NCBI GenBank assembly: GCA_019136135.1
Contig: JAGVUR010000208.1
Coordinates: 1 to 40,622 of the forward strand
Length of the DNA: 40,622 nt
Direction: 5' to 3'
From: Verrucomicrobiota bacterium
GTDB lineage: Bacteria > Verrucomicrobiota > Lentisphaeria > Oligosphaerales > Oligosphaeraceae
A program made the translations under genes and the position numbers. The notes beneath the pieces are model-generated. The model saw nothing but the letters and a program-made list of their open reading frames with translations. It did no database searches and was not told the DNA's origin. Shown here one piece after another: positions 18,808 through 27,446 of the stretch (the stretch's first letter is position 1; each line of letters opens with the position of its first letter).

Positions 18808-18855
18808 TATTTGTGATTTCGATGTTGTTACGACGCGATGCCCGCCAGCTATGCC

Positions 18856-19806
18856 TCACACCCCACGCACCGTGGAATGCAAACGACGGTAGGCGGCCGG
18901 GCTAACGCCGTAGCGTTGCTGGAACAAACGATAGAACCAGCTCAAGCTACTGAAATTAAGCCGAGTTGCAATGACCACGATGTCGTCGTCGGTGTCGCTG
19001 AGCTGCCGAGCCGCATGCGCCAGGCGTAGCTCGTTGATGTATTCCGTCGGCCGACGCCCCAAGTATTTTTGAAATGACTTGCAGACATGGCCAGGCGTCC
19101 TGCAGGCGAGCTTATGCAGCCGAGGCAGACCAGCGATGAAGTTCTTCTCTTCATGCATCGCCGCGCACAGCGACACCAGCCAATCCGGAACCTGGGATTC
19201 GCGCTGAAGATTATCCTCGTCAATGAAAAATCGCGCGAACAGCTCTCCCAGGAGGAGCTTCAACTTGATTTTGCGCAACGTCGGCGACAATGCCGGCGTA
19301 TTGAGCTTCAGCAGGCGCGTGTAAAGGTTGCCGCACGCATTGGCCTCCATCTGGAAGCACGGCGGAAGTACCGGCGCCGTCAGCTGCTGCAGAAAACGGT
19401 CGTCCTCAAACAACACGCTGAGACTGAGAAAGCAATCCAGGTCGTAGTCGATTGTGACCAGCTCGACCAGCGACTGCTCGGGGTCAGGCACATAGCTGTT
19501 CAAATCATCTGGACGAAGGAAACAGATGTCCCCGGCTGTCAGCAACCGACGTTCGCCATTGACCTTCTGCACCACGGAACCAGTCACCAGCAGGACAATC
19601 TGGGCAAAATCTCGCGTTTGCGGCGCCGTCCCGGAAATTGGCACCTTATGGAAGTACAGATTCCCGCCTGTCGGCATGACTCGGGCCTTGTCGCTCTGCA
19701 TCGGTCGAGCCTGCCCGCTCGGCAGCCATGTGATCTCGTGGCAGCTGATACGCGCCCCCAACCCTGGTTCCAGCCATCCGTCACTTTTCTGGCGTTGATT
19801 ATCCAT
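18856..19806 (-). CDS. AraC-family regulator, cupin N-terminus
   Basis: A 316-residue AraC/XylS regulator. The N-terminal half is a cupin-type sensor domain (VTGSVVQKVNGERRLLTAGD, ICFLRPDDLNSY). The C-terminal 100 residues are the double helix-turn-helix: first helix pair around GLPRLHKLACRTPGHVCKSF, signature PTEYINELRLAHAARQL, second around DIVVIATRLNFSSLSWFYRL, ending FQQRYGVSPAAYRR. It diverges from the corrinoid/URO-D cluster and shares a promoter region with it, so it is the likely regulator of that cluster, sensing its substrate. The ribosome site is poor, and the predicted transcript start is only about 10 nt before the ATG. Confidence 0.9.
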   Translation of the reverse strand: MDNQRQKSDGWLEPGLGARISCHEITWLPSGQARPMQSDKARVMPTGGNLYFHKVPISGTAPQTRDFAQIVLLVTGSVVQKVNGERRLLTAGDICFLRPDDLNSYVPDPEQSLVELVTIDYDLDCFLSLSVLFEDDRFLQQLTAPVLPPCFQMEANACGNLYTRLLKLNTPALSPTLRKIKLKLLLGELFARFFIDEDNLQRESQVPDWLVSLCAAMHEEKNFIAGLPRLHKLACRTPGHVCKSFQKYLGRRPTEYINELRLAHAARQLSDTDDDIVVIATRLNFSSLSWFYRLFQQRYGVSPAAYRRLHSTVRGV

Positions 19807-19820
19807 GCTGAAGTTAGTTC

Positions 19821-19871
19821 ATATTATCATCGATTACTCTTTTTTGACAATTGTGATATTAATGATAATAT
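19821..19871. promoter_or_regulatory. Symmetric divergent promoter between AraC and the corrinoid cluster
   Basis: Plus strand: TTGACA (19844-19849), 16-bp spacer, TAATAT (19866-19871). Minus strand: TTGTCA (19850-19845), 16-bp spacer, GATAAT (19828-19823). The -35 boxes overlap, and a perfect 10-bp inverted repeat, ATATTATCAT/ATGATAATAT, covers both -10 boxes. One bound regulator could therefore control both directions. Confidence 0.6.
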
Positions 19872-20032
19872 AGAGCAAGAAAATGCCTGTACAAAGGAAG
19901 TTTCCGCCGAAAAACCATCTATATTTTAAAACAAAATCAGAAAATTCGGTTTGTCTCCGAGTAACTTCAGCAACCAAATTGCACAACAAGAATCGGCTAC
20001 CGCCCACTCACTGTCCACAGGAGGAGACGCCC

Positions 20033-21037
20033 ATGCCCACTTCTTCCAGCGTTGTCCCTTTGCTGGCTTCGGCCATCCAATCCCGCAGCCGGCTCGCCAT
20101 CCCCCTAGCGGCCGTGCCCGGCATGCAGCTGCTGAACCTGACCGCCGACGAGGTGCATCGTTCTGGGAAACTACAGTTCGAATGCATCCGTGCTTTGGCT
20201 ATGCAGACGGGCGCCGAGGTGCTGGTAACCTTCATGGACCTGTCTGTCGAAGCCGAAGCCTTTGGCTGTGACATCCGCCATTCCGACACCGGCAATCCCG
20301 AAATCGTCGGAACGATCGCGTCTGAGCACCTGGTCGCGCCGGCAGTCGGCACGGCCCGCACCGGCGAAGTTCTCCATTGCGCCGAACTCTGCGCCGAGCA
20401 GCTGCCCCAGCCGGTCCTCGCCGGTCTCATCGGTCCCTTCTCCCTCGCCTGCTGCCTGACCGGCATGACCGAGATGATGATGATCGCCGCCGTCGAACCC
20501 GACAAGGCCCATGCCATCCTTCGAATCGCCACCGACTTCCTTCGCCAGTACCTTCTTGCCTTCCGCAAGACCGGTTTGGCCGGCGCGATCATCGCCGAAC
20601 CCACCGCAGGGCTGCTTTCGCCGGATATGTGCCGTGACTACTCTTCCAACTACTTGCGCGAAATCATCGAACCCGCCAAGGGCGACGACTTTGCCATCAT
20701 CCTCCACAATTGCGGCAAAACGGAAAAACAGGTTCCGTCGCTGCTGTCCACCGGGGCTGACGCCTTGCACGTCGGCAACGCCGTTGACATCCGCCAGATT
20801 TTGGAGCAAGCGCCGGCGGACTTCCCGATTCTCGGCAACCTCGATCCGGTCGGTGTTTTCTGCAATGGAACAGAGGACACTGTCCGGATCGCTGTCCGCG
20901 ACCTTTTGCAGGCTACAGCCGCCTACCCCAACCTCATCGTATCCAGCGGCTGCGACATCCCAGCGCAGACGCCAATCGCCAATATCAAGGCCTTTTTTGA
21001 AGCCGTTAAAGATTACAACCAGGAGAACCAGCCATGA
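20033..21037 (+). CDS. MtaA/CmuA-type zinc methyltransferase
   Basis: A 334-residue URO-D-fold protein of the MtaA/MtbA/CmuA type, which moves a methyl group between a corrinoid protein and a thiol or other acceptor. The zinc site is visible: His225 and Cys227 in ILHNCGKT and Cys307 in SSGCDIPAQTP. This is the H-x-C...C pattern that separates these enzymes from true URO-D. Other family blocks are ALAMQTGAEVLVTFMDLSVE and GNLDPVGVF. AGGAGG lies 8 nt before ATG. It is the first gene of the cluster and overlaps the corrinoid gene by 4 bp (ATGA), so the two products are probably made together and interact. The final acceptor is not known; coenzyme M is not expected in this lineage, so tetrahydrofolate is more likely. 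Confidence 0.88.
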   Translation: MPTSSSVVPLLASAIQSRSRLAIPLAAVPGMQLLNLTADEVHRSGKLQFECIRALAMQTGAEVLVTFMDLSVEAEAFGCDIRHSDTGNPEIVGTIASEHLVAPAVGTARTGEVLHCAELCAEQLPQPVLAGLIGPFSLACCLTGMTEMMMIAAVEPDKAHAILRIATDFLRQYLLAFRKTGLAGAIIAEPTAGLLSPDMCRDYSSNYLREIIEPAKGDDFAIILHNCGKTEKQVPSLLSTGADALHVGNAVDIRQILEQAPADFPILGNLDPVGVFCNGTEDTVRIAVRDLLQATAAYPNLIVSSGCDIPAQTPIANIKAFFEAVKDYNQENQP

Positions 21038-21654
21038 CCAACTTTGACGCCCTTAAGAACGCCGTCATCACAGGACAGCGCGATGCCGTGACCGACATCG
21101 TCAAGTCCGCCATCGACACAGGCGAAAACCCCAACGACCTGCTGGACAAAGCGATGATTCCAGCCATGCGTGAAATCGGCGACCGGTTTTCCCGCAACGA
21201 GGTGTACGTGCCTGAACTGCTGATCGCCGCCCGCGCCATGCAGTCCGGCCTGACCCTGCTTGAGCCACTGCTGGCCAGCAGCGGCCGAAAGGACCTTGGC
21301 ACCGTCGCCATTGGCACGGTCAAGGGCGACCTGCATGACATCGGCAAGAATCTAGTCGCCGTCATGCTCAAGGGCGCTGGCTACAAAGTCATCGACCTCG
21401 GAGTCAACTGCGACATCGCCAAATTTGAGGAAGGCGTCGCCCAAGGCGCCACCATCGTGGCTTTGAGTGCGCTGCTCACCACCACCATGCCCTACATGCG
21501 CGAGATCATCGAGCACTTCCGCGGTCGCGGCATCAAGATAATCGTCGGAGGCGCGCCGATCACCCAGGCCTTTGCCGATGAAATCGGCGCGGACGGCTTC
21601 AGCGAAGACGCCAGTGGCGTCGTGAAGCTCGCCGACGCCCTGCGTGCGTCCTGA
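21034..21654 (+). CDS. Corrinoid (B12-binding) methyl-carrier protein
   Basis: A 206-residue two-domain corrinoid protein like MtaC/MttC/MtgC. The helical cap domain covers about residues 1-85 (AMIPAMREIGDRFSRNEVYV, PELLIAARAM). The Rossmann B12 domain follows, with the D-x-H-x-x-G motif DLHDIG; His101 would be the lower cobalt ligand. ALSALLTTTMPYM and VGGAPIT complete the B12 pocket. It carries the methyl group on cobalt between a substrate-specific methyltransferase and the upstream MtaA-like enzyme. Its start overlaps the upstream stop by 4 bp. The ATP-dependent reductive activator such systems need is not present here. Confidence 0.93.
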   Translation: MTNFDALKNAVITGQRDAVTDIVKSAIDTGENPNDLLDKAMIPAMREIGDRFSRNEVYVPELLIAARAMQSGLTLLEPLLASSGRKDLGTVAIGTVKGDLHDIGKNLVAVMLKGAGYKVIDLGVNCDIAKFEEGVAQGATIVALSALLTTTMPYMREIIEHFRGRGIKIIVGGAPITQAFADEIGADGFSEDASGVVKLADALRAS

Positions 21655-21744
21655 CTGCGCCCCGCAAAACCACAACCTAGCCGATGCCGGCTCGCACTCC
21701 CCTCACCTTCCACCCTTCCGCCACCTTGACCTATGGCTCCTCCC

Positions 21745-22737
21745 ATGAACACACGCGAACGATTCCAGCGCATCCTGAATTTCGACCGTCCGGATCGCCT
21801 GCCGGTAATCGAATGGGCGACCTGGTGGCACCTGACCATCGACCGATGGCAGCAGGAAGGTCTGCCCAAGGGTCTTGACATCCTTCAAATACAGGAATTC
21901 TTCGGCCTGGATCCCATGGTGCAGTGCTGGTTCGGCTCCCGATCACGGCTGTGTCCGTCTCCGCCAGCCCACGGTGCTAGCATCATCCAGACAGCTGACG
22001 ACTACAAGCGCCTGCGCGATGCAGGCGCACTCTTCCCGGACATTGACCTGGCGACGACCGCCTTCGCCAAAAACCGTAGCCGCCATGACCGGGGCGAAGT
22101 GACCTTCTGGTTCACCTTCGAGGGATTCTTCTGGTTCCCCAGGACGCTGCTCGGCATCGAAAACCACCTCTACGCCTTCTATGACCAGCCTGAACTGATG
22201 AAAATGATCAATCAAGACCAGGCAAACTATTGCGTTCGCCTGCTGGAAAAGATCCTGGCCGAATACCAGCCAGAATTCATGACCTTCGCCGAAGACATGA
22301 ACTATAACCATGGCGCCATGATCTCCGAAGCACAGTTCGATGAATTCATGCTACCCTACTACCGCGAAGTCGTGCCCATCCTCAAAGAGCACAAGGTCAA
22401 GGTGATCATTGACTCAGACGGCGACATTACCCCCTGCATAAACTGGTTCAAACGCGCAGGAATCGATGGAGTGCTGCCACTGGAACGACAGGCCGGAGTC
22501 GATATCAACCGCCTCCGCCGCGACCACCCGGACTTCCTTTTCATGGGAGGCTTTGACAAAATGACCATGCACCGAGGCAAGGAAGCCATCGTAGCCGAAT
22601 TCGAACGCCTGCGACCGGCCGCAGCCAGCGGAGGCTTCCTCCCAAGCTGCGACCACCAAACCCCGCCGGCAGTGTCCATCGACGACTACCGACTCTACCT
22701 GGAATGCTTCCGGGAATTCGCCTACTTATTTGACTGA
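21745..22737 (+). CDS. URO-D-fold protein 1 of the corrinoid cluster
   Basis: A URO-D superfamily protein of about 330 residues, starting NTRERFQRILNFDRPDRLPV, which is the usual N-terminus of the COG0407 group. That is why I prefer the ATG at 21745 over 21733. Conserved features include FTFEGFFWFPRTLLG, MTFAEDMNYNHGAMIS, IIDSDGDITPCINWFKRAG and FMGGFDKM. Near the C-terminus SCDHQTPP matches the DH-x-x-PP block of the group. It lacks the zinc pattern of MtaA-type enzymes, so it may be the substrate-side methyltransferase or lyase feeding the corrinoid protein. It starts 90 bp after the corrinoid gene, with no clear ribosome site. Confidence 0.85.
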   Translation: MNTRERFQRILNFDRPDRLPVIEWATWWHLTIDRWQQEGLPKGLDILQIQEFFGLDPMVQCWFGSRSRLCPSPPAHGASIIQTADDYKRLRDAGALFPDIDLATTAFAKNRSRHDRGEVTFWFTFEGFFWFPRTLLGIENHLYAFYDQPELMKMINQDQANYCVRLLEKILAEYQPEFMTFAEDMNYNHGAMISEAQFDEFMLPYYREVVPILKEHKVKVIIDSDGDITPCINWFKRAGIDGVLPLERQAGVDINRLRRDHPDFLFMGGFDKMTMHRGKEAIVAEFERLRPAAASGGFLPSCDHQTPPAVSIDDYRLYLECFREFAYLFD

Positions 22738-22768
22738 ACCTTATGTCAGCCCACAAGGAATCGCCAAC

Positions 22769-23818
22769 ATGGACTTGAAGCCCTACCTCGACGACTTGGA
22801 ACAACGCGTGGACAATGACGCCGAAGAAGCCCTGCTGACGTCTTGGCGAAACTTCCTGGATGGGCGCTTCACTGGCGACATCTTCTCGCCACGACGTCCA
22901 AAACCAGCGCCACCCACCCTGCCCTGGCCAAAAGTGATGGTCAATACCGCCCTGGAGGATTACGACCAAATGGCCCTGCAGCAATTCGGCGAATGCAGTG
23001 GCGCCATCGCCGGCGGCAGGGGAAACATGCTCAATGTCCGCTGCAACTACGGTACCGGAATCCTGCCGTCCTTGTTCGAAGCTGAAATTTTCCTCATGGA
23101 TTATGAACACAACACGTTGCCGACGACCAAGCCCATTCCAGGCGGCCTAGATGGCATCAAGAAACTGCTCGACGCAGGCATCCCCGACCTCAACCGAGGC
23201 TTCGGCAAACACGTCTTCGCCATGGGCGAATACTTCCAGGAATTGCTGGAACCCTATCCAAAACTGCGACAGCATGTCGCCATCTACCACCCAGACCTGC
23301 AAGGTCCGATGGATGTCTGCGAACTCCTCTGCGGAAGCGACATCTTCCTCTACCTGATTGACGAAGCCGACCTGATGCACGCCCTCCTGACCTTGGTCAC
23401 CGACACCTACGCCGCCTTCATGCATCGCTGGCAAAGCATCGTCCCCTACACCGCCCCCGAATCCCGGCACTGGGGATTCCTCCACCGAGGAGCCATCATG
23501 CTGCGTGACGACTCCGCCATGAACCTCTCCCCCGACATGTTCAAGGAATTCATCCTACCCTACAACCAACGCCTGTTCGACATCTTCGGCGGAGGCGGAG
23601 ACCACTTCTGCGGACGAGGAGACCACTTTATCCCAATCCTGAAAAACCTCAAGGGACTCGATGGCATCGCCATGTCCCAACCAGAATACAACGACATGGA
23701 AATAATCTTCGCCAACACGGTCGATTGCGGACTCAAGCTGTTCGGCCTGCGCCGAGATGCCGCAGAAAACGCCCTTCGCGCCGGACGCTCCCTGCACGGC
23801 CTCGTCCACTGCTGGTAA
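22769..23818 (+). CDS. URO-D-fold protein 2 of the corrinoid cluster
   Basis: A 349-residue URO-D-like protein, more divergent than its neighbours. It opens DLKPYLDDLEQRVDNDAEEA and carries FGECSGAIAGGRGNMLNVR, VAIYHPDLQGPMDVCELL, GFLHRGAIMLRDDSAMNLS and GGGGDHFCGRGDHFIP. The last block, with two DHF and a CGRGDH, could bind metal. It lacks the C-terminal DH-x-x-PP block of proteins 1 and 3, so it is a separate subfamily. I chose the ATG at 22769 (AAGGA 9 nt upstream); an upstream TTG at 22730 would overlap the previous gene. It lies 31 bp after protein 1, certainly in the same transcript. Confidence 0.82.
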   Translation: MDLKPYLDDLEQRVDNDAEEALLTSWRNFLDGRFTGDIFSPRRPKPAPPTLPWPKVMVNTALEDYDQMALQQFGECSGAIAGGRGNMLNVRCNYGTGILPSLFEAEIFLMDYEHNTLPTTKPIPGGLDGIKKLLDAGIPDLNRGFGKHVFAMGEYFQELLEPYPKLRQHVAIYHPDLQGPMDVCELLCGSDIFLYLIDEADLMHALLTLVTDTYAAFMHRWQSIVPYTAPESRHWGFLHRGAIMLRDDSAMNLSPDMFKEFILPYNQRLFDIFGGGGDHFCGRGDHFIPILKNLKGLDGIAMSQPEYNDMEIIFANTVDCGLKLFGLRRDAAENALRAGRSLHGLVHCW

Positions 23819-23920
23819 CACGGAACAGCAATCGCCGAGCCGACAACAATACTTCTTCTCAGGACTGAAAAACCAACCCGATTACCTGCCTTGCAACCAT
23901 AATCCATAGGAGATACAACG

Positions 23921-25045
23921 ATGGCCATCACCCCCTGCCGCCCAAAATGGAAAGGAACCATGACCGACCGAGAACGCTTCCGGCGGCAGATGCACTGGGA
24001 ACCAGTTGACAGATCCTTCAATATGGAATTCGGATACTGGCATGAAAATTTCACCGAATGGGAAATGTTCGCCAAAAATGGCATCACCTGCAACGGCGAA
24101 GCCGATATCTTCTTCAACTTCGACCGCATCGCGGCGGTAGGCGGCAATATCTGGATGTCGCCGACATTTCCGCCAAAGGTGATCGAAGACCGAGGCGACA
24201 CGGTCGTCCGGCTCGACTCCAACGGCATCTGGGTCGAAATGCCCAAAGACGGCCATTCGACCATACCGATCTACCTCCGCGCCAGCATCGTCACCCCGGA
24301 CGACTGGGAACGCGAAAAAGAACTGCGTTTCCAACGCGGCACAGACGCCCGCAAGGTCAATGTCGAAGCCCTCCGCAAAGCCTATCCGCCGGATCGCGAC
24401 TTCCCGGTCGGCGTCCACTGCGGCTCGATGATCGGCGTCATCCGCAACATGCTGACCTTCGAGGGCATCGCCTACGCGATCTACGACTACCCGGACATGC
24501 TCGAAGACATGGTTGAAACAGCCTGCCTGCTCGTAGAAGACTTCCTTGACCAAGTCCTTGGTCAAATCGATTTCGACTACGCATCCGGCTGGGAAGACAT
24601 CTGCTTCAAAAGCGGGCCTATCGTCACCCTTGATTTCTTTAACCAAGTGGTCGTGCCACGCTACAAGCGCATCGGCGACAAGTTGCACCAGCACGGAATC
24701 GACCTTTGGTACACCGACTGCGACGGCGATGTGCGCCCCCTCATGCCCGGCTTCCTCAAGGCCGGCATCAACTGCCTCTTCCCCTTCGAAGTCAACAGCT
24801 GCTGCCACCCAGGCGAACTGCTTGACAAATACCAGGGACAGTTGCGGATCATGGGCGGCGTTGACAAAATGGCCCTCGGCAAAGGCCCGGCAGCGATCAA
24901 GGCCTACTTGGAATCCCTGGCCCCCTACGTCGAACGCGGCGGCTACATTCCCTTCTGCGACCACCGCTGCCCACCAAACGTGACACAAGAAGACTACCTC
25001 TATTACCTCGACCTGAAGGAAGAGATGTTCGGCATGCAATCATAA
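23921..25045 (+). CDS. URO-D-fold protein 3 of the corrinoid cluster
   Basis: A 374-residue URO-D superfamily protein, similar in layout to protein 1. It has MTDRERFRRQMHWEPVDRSF at the N-terminus, YASGWEDICFKSGPIV in the middle, WYTDCDGDVRPLMPGFLKAG, IMGGVDKMALGKG and the C-terminal FCDHRCPPNVTQEDYLYYL. Several cysteines near the presumed active site (TDCDGD, NSCCHP, FCDHRC) could hold a metal. AGGAG lies 8 nt before the ATG at 23921; the ATG at 23960, also with AAGGA upstream, is nearer the usual family start. It is separated from protein 2 by 102 bp and is the last gene of the cluster. Confidence 0.85.
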   Translation: MAITPCRPKWKGTMTDRERFRRQMHWEPVDRSFNMEFGYWHENFTEWEMFAKNGITCNGEADIFFNFDRIAAVGGNIWMSPTFPPKVIEDRGDTVVRLDSNGIWVEMPKDGHSTIPIYLRASIVTPDDWEREKELRFQRGTDARKVNVEALRKAYPPDRDFPVGVHCGSMIGVIRNMLTFEGIAYAIYDYPDMLEDMVETACLLVEDFLDQVLGQIDFDYASGWEDICFKSGPIVTLDFFNQVVVPRYKRIGDKLHQHGIDLWYTDCDGDVRPLMPGFLKAGINCLFPFEVNSCCHPGELLDKYQGQLRIMGGVDKMALGKGPAAIKAYLESLAPYVERGGYIPFCDHRCPPNVTQEDYLYYLDLKEEMFGMQS

Positions 25046-25186
25046 CACACGGTTGCAAGAGTCATTCCTTGTTGCTGAACTTGCCGCGACCCCAAATCCG
25101 ACCGAATTGAAATCCGGGAGCTATCAATATAAATTACTTCAGCAGGCTATTATCTTGATACTTTTTCTATCTCCGGAGTCATGCCG

Positions 25187-27223
25187 ATGAAGAATTTCCT
25201 AAAAAGACTTTTTTTCTGGGATAGTCCTGCCCAAGGGGCATTTTTCGGCATGACCATGCTCATGGCTTTGCCATGGATATATTTCACCTTTCTTTGTGTG
25301 TTGCTAGCCAAAGAAGACATGAGGATTGGGAACCCGAGCGATGTAATTAAGTTGATCTTTGCAGGCATTTCCTTATACACCCTATTCGTCTATACAAAAT
25401 CGCTGGGACAGGCCATTTCTCCACAAATCCATTGGACATGGCGTATGTTGCGCTGGGGTTATATTTGGGTAATCTTCCTGTTGCTATCTGTCTTTGATTT
25501 CCATGCAATGTTCTCTTTTTGCGTTTTGCTTTTTCTATTCGGAAGCGGCTTTCTTTTTCCTTCTGGCGGCGCAAAGTGGAGAAATCTGGCCATTGTATTT
25601 TTATGGCCGATGGGATTTACCGGACTATGTTTGATGTTTGCCTATGGCGTTCTGCCAATCTACACTTTAATTTGCGAACTTAGCTTAGGACCACTTTCAC
25701 TGTATTCCGATTTTAAATGGATTACTGCTCTACAAGATTTTTTCATGATTTCCGGAGTGGGCTGGAAATGGTTGGCAATCATTACATTTCTATGCCTCTT
25801 TGCCGGTTACATCCTTCAAGCGCAAGCCTTATGCAACTTCTGGAAGGTTTCCAGCAAGGAGTTACTTAGCAAACGCGCGATTTTCGTGTTGGTCCTATGC
25901 CTGCTTATTTATCTCGTATCGTTGCCATTTGCATTGTTCGAAGAAGCAAAATACAAGCATTCAAGGCGGAAGTTGGAACAGCATTTTGGCAAAGCGATCT
26001 CCGTTCAGACCCTGGAAAACGAATATTGTTGGGGGGGGCAGGCTTCTGAACAGTCCTGGAAGGAATTGAGCCAGGCCGTGAATAATATGACTTCTGATCG
26101 GAAAGAGAATTTCTTGAGTTATTATAACTTGAGTTATTATAATTATAAGGACATAGACCCATTGGCTAGTGAATTGGAAGGAGAACTCTATAAAAAATGG
26201 GAGGCATTCTATTTGCGTCAAAAGGAAATCGAATACATCAACGACTTCCTTGGTGAAATCCCGCCGACTCCGCGAAAATGGCGCGATTTTGAATTAATTT
26301 TATGCGGCTTTGGATTTCATGACCTCTTGCTCCTTGATGATTGCTTCGATGCGCAGTTGTGGCAGTTGCGATTTGCGATGAAAAACCAGGATGCTAACAA
26401 CGCGCTTCGTCTTTTCTCACGGATGCAAAACATTTGCTCATATCTTTACAAGGATGGTTCATCGTCATACCTGAATGCGCAGAAAAAATACCTGTTAGCT
26501 CTATGCCGTTTTATCGAGTCCGGGCTGGCTGATGGGCAATGGGTTGATTCGCAACTTGATTTATTCAGAAAGCTGGAAGCAGACAGCGCCTCGCTGGAGG
26601 AGAGAATACAGTTTAATGCGGTGGTCTGTTTGTGTGATAGTTTTGATGGAATTGCCCATAGGCTGGGAGAAACTATTGCCGAAGGCGCCGAATTGAGTCA
26701 ATTGCGCTGGTTCTTTCCACAGACCTGGTGGCCTCACTCGGCAAAAGCCAACGCAATACTACGGGCTTTGGGGGATTATCTGTCAACGGGAACAACGTCC
26801 CCTGCCAATTCTTCCGAGAAAATTTCCAAGAGAACAATAGCCCGCATCGGCAATTTGCTCAAGCGTGCGAATGTCCAGGTATCGTGTGCAAAGGTGCTTC
26901 TTGAAGCGGAGAAGATCAAGCGGCAAACTGGCAGTTATCCGAAGGAGATGCCGTCTCTCCCAACGGATCACTTTACCCAAAAGCCACTGCAATATGACGT
27001 GGGGACATTTGAGTTTGAAACTGAGTACGTTTACATCACGGTGCCCAAAGAAAGCGAAGAGAATGGTTGCACGATTGAGGATTGTGAATGCCTGGAGGAC
27101 TGGGTAAACCCGGGCAGGAAAAAGACAAGGAAAACTGCAAACATGGTACGCGTCTTTAGCCCAGGGGAAAACCTGGAAAAGAATTATGACGACATCTGCT
27201 TTTTCATTATCATAAATCATTAG
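25187..27223 (+). CDS. Polytopic membrane protein with large soluble tail, unknown
   Basis: About 678 residues, of no recognised family. The first 260 residues hold about seven hydrophobic segments (for example FFGMTMLMALPWIYFTFLCV, WVIFLLLSVFDFHAMFSFCV, AIFVLVLCLLIYLVSLPFAL). The remaining 420 residues are soluble, probably helical, with no visible catalytic motif. A 15-nt in-frame tandem duplication at 26114-26143 repeats the residues LSYYN. The ATG at 25187 is chosen because GGAG lies 8 nt upstream; at 25181 it would be only 2 nt away. The gene is AT-richer than the cluster before it and has its own short leader, so it is probably independent. Confidence 0.75.
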   Translation: MKNFLKRLFFWDSPAQGAFFGMTMLMALPWIYFTFLCVLLAKEDMRIGNPSDVIKLIFAGISLYTLFVYTKSLGQAISPQIHWTWRMLRWGYIWVIFLLLSVFDFHAMFSFCVLLFLFGSGFLFPSGGAKWRNLAIVFLWPMGFTGLCLMFAYGVLPIYTLICELSLGPLSLYSDFKWITALQDFFMISGVGWKWLAIITFLCLFAGYILQAQALCNFWKVSSKELLSKRAIFVLVLCLLIYLVSLPFALFEEAKYKHSRRKLEQHFGKAISVQTLENEYCWGGQASEQSWKELSQAVNNMTSDRKENFLSYYNLSYYNYKDIDPLASELEGELYKKWEAFYLRQKEIEYINDFLGEIPPTPRKWRDFELILCGFGFHDLLLLDDCFDAQLWQLRFAMKNQDANNALRLFSRMQNICSYLYKDGSSSYLNAQKKYLLALCRFIESGLADGQWVDSQLDLFRKLEADSASLEERIQFNAVVCLCDSFDGIAHRLGETIAEGAELSQLRWFFPQTWWPHSAKANAILRALGDYLSTGTTSPANSSEKISKRTIARIGNLLKRANVQVSCAKVLLEAEKIKRQTGSYPKEMPSLPTDHFTQKPLQYDVGTFEFETEYVYITVPKESEENGCTIEDCECLEDWVNPGRKKTRKTANMVRVFSPGENLEKNYDDICFFIIINH

Positions 27224-27355
27224 TGTTTTGGCACCATGCCGTCAACTGCTTTTTTGGGAATAAGCAAGCCACATAAGAACACCGATCAGCCCAATCGCCG
27301 ACAAGTTTCCCAAAACTTATTTTGGAAAAACACAAGCCGAAAATGGAAAATTGTT

Positions 27356-27385
27356 TTTCCTGAAATACATTACTATTTCCTGAAA
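27356..27385 (+). promoter_or_regulatory. Paired TTTCCTGAAA sites upstream of the zinc locus
   Basis: Two identical 10-mers, TTTCCTGAAA (27356-27365 and 27376-27385), have starts 20 bp apart, about two helical turns. They lie 62 bp before the first gene of the zinc locus. Each is a near-palindrome. This spacing suits cooperative binding of a repressor; Zur is the obvious candidate, but the sites do not look like the standard Zur box. Confidence 0.45.
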
Positions 27386-27398
27386 CTTGCAAAAAAGC

Positions 27399-27417
27399 TT
27401 GCTTGGTCGTCAAGCAA
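27399..27417 (+). promoter_or_regulatory. Hairpin in the leader of the zinc locus
   Basis: TTGCTTG-GTCGT-CAAGCAA is a perfect 7-bp stem with a 5-nt loop, 29 bp before the ATG at 27447. There is no T-run, so it is more likely a leader structure or operator than a terminator. Confidence 0.35.
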
Positions 27418-27446
27418 AAGCCACACCTGAATCCAAGAAGGATTGC

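Larger units (their letters stand above)
18127..18855. other. Repeat-rich intergenic region
   Basis: About 730 bp between the convergent glycyl radical enzyme and AraC genes. No convincing gene. It contains the REP-like element (18194-18273), a GGGGC/GCCCC hairpin (18520-18533) and the long inverted repeat at 18731-18807. Short open frames here are translations of these repeats. Confidence 0.6.

Noticed and set aside
19878..20032. Cobalamin riboswitch in the leader of the corrinoid cluster
   Set aside because: A B12 riboswitch would be logical here, but I found no convincing B12 box or kissing-loop arrangement in about 155 nt.
23882..25039. Long minus-strand open frame opposite URO-D protein 3
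   Set aside because: Mirror of a well-supported gene; no motifs.
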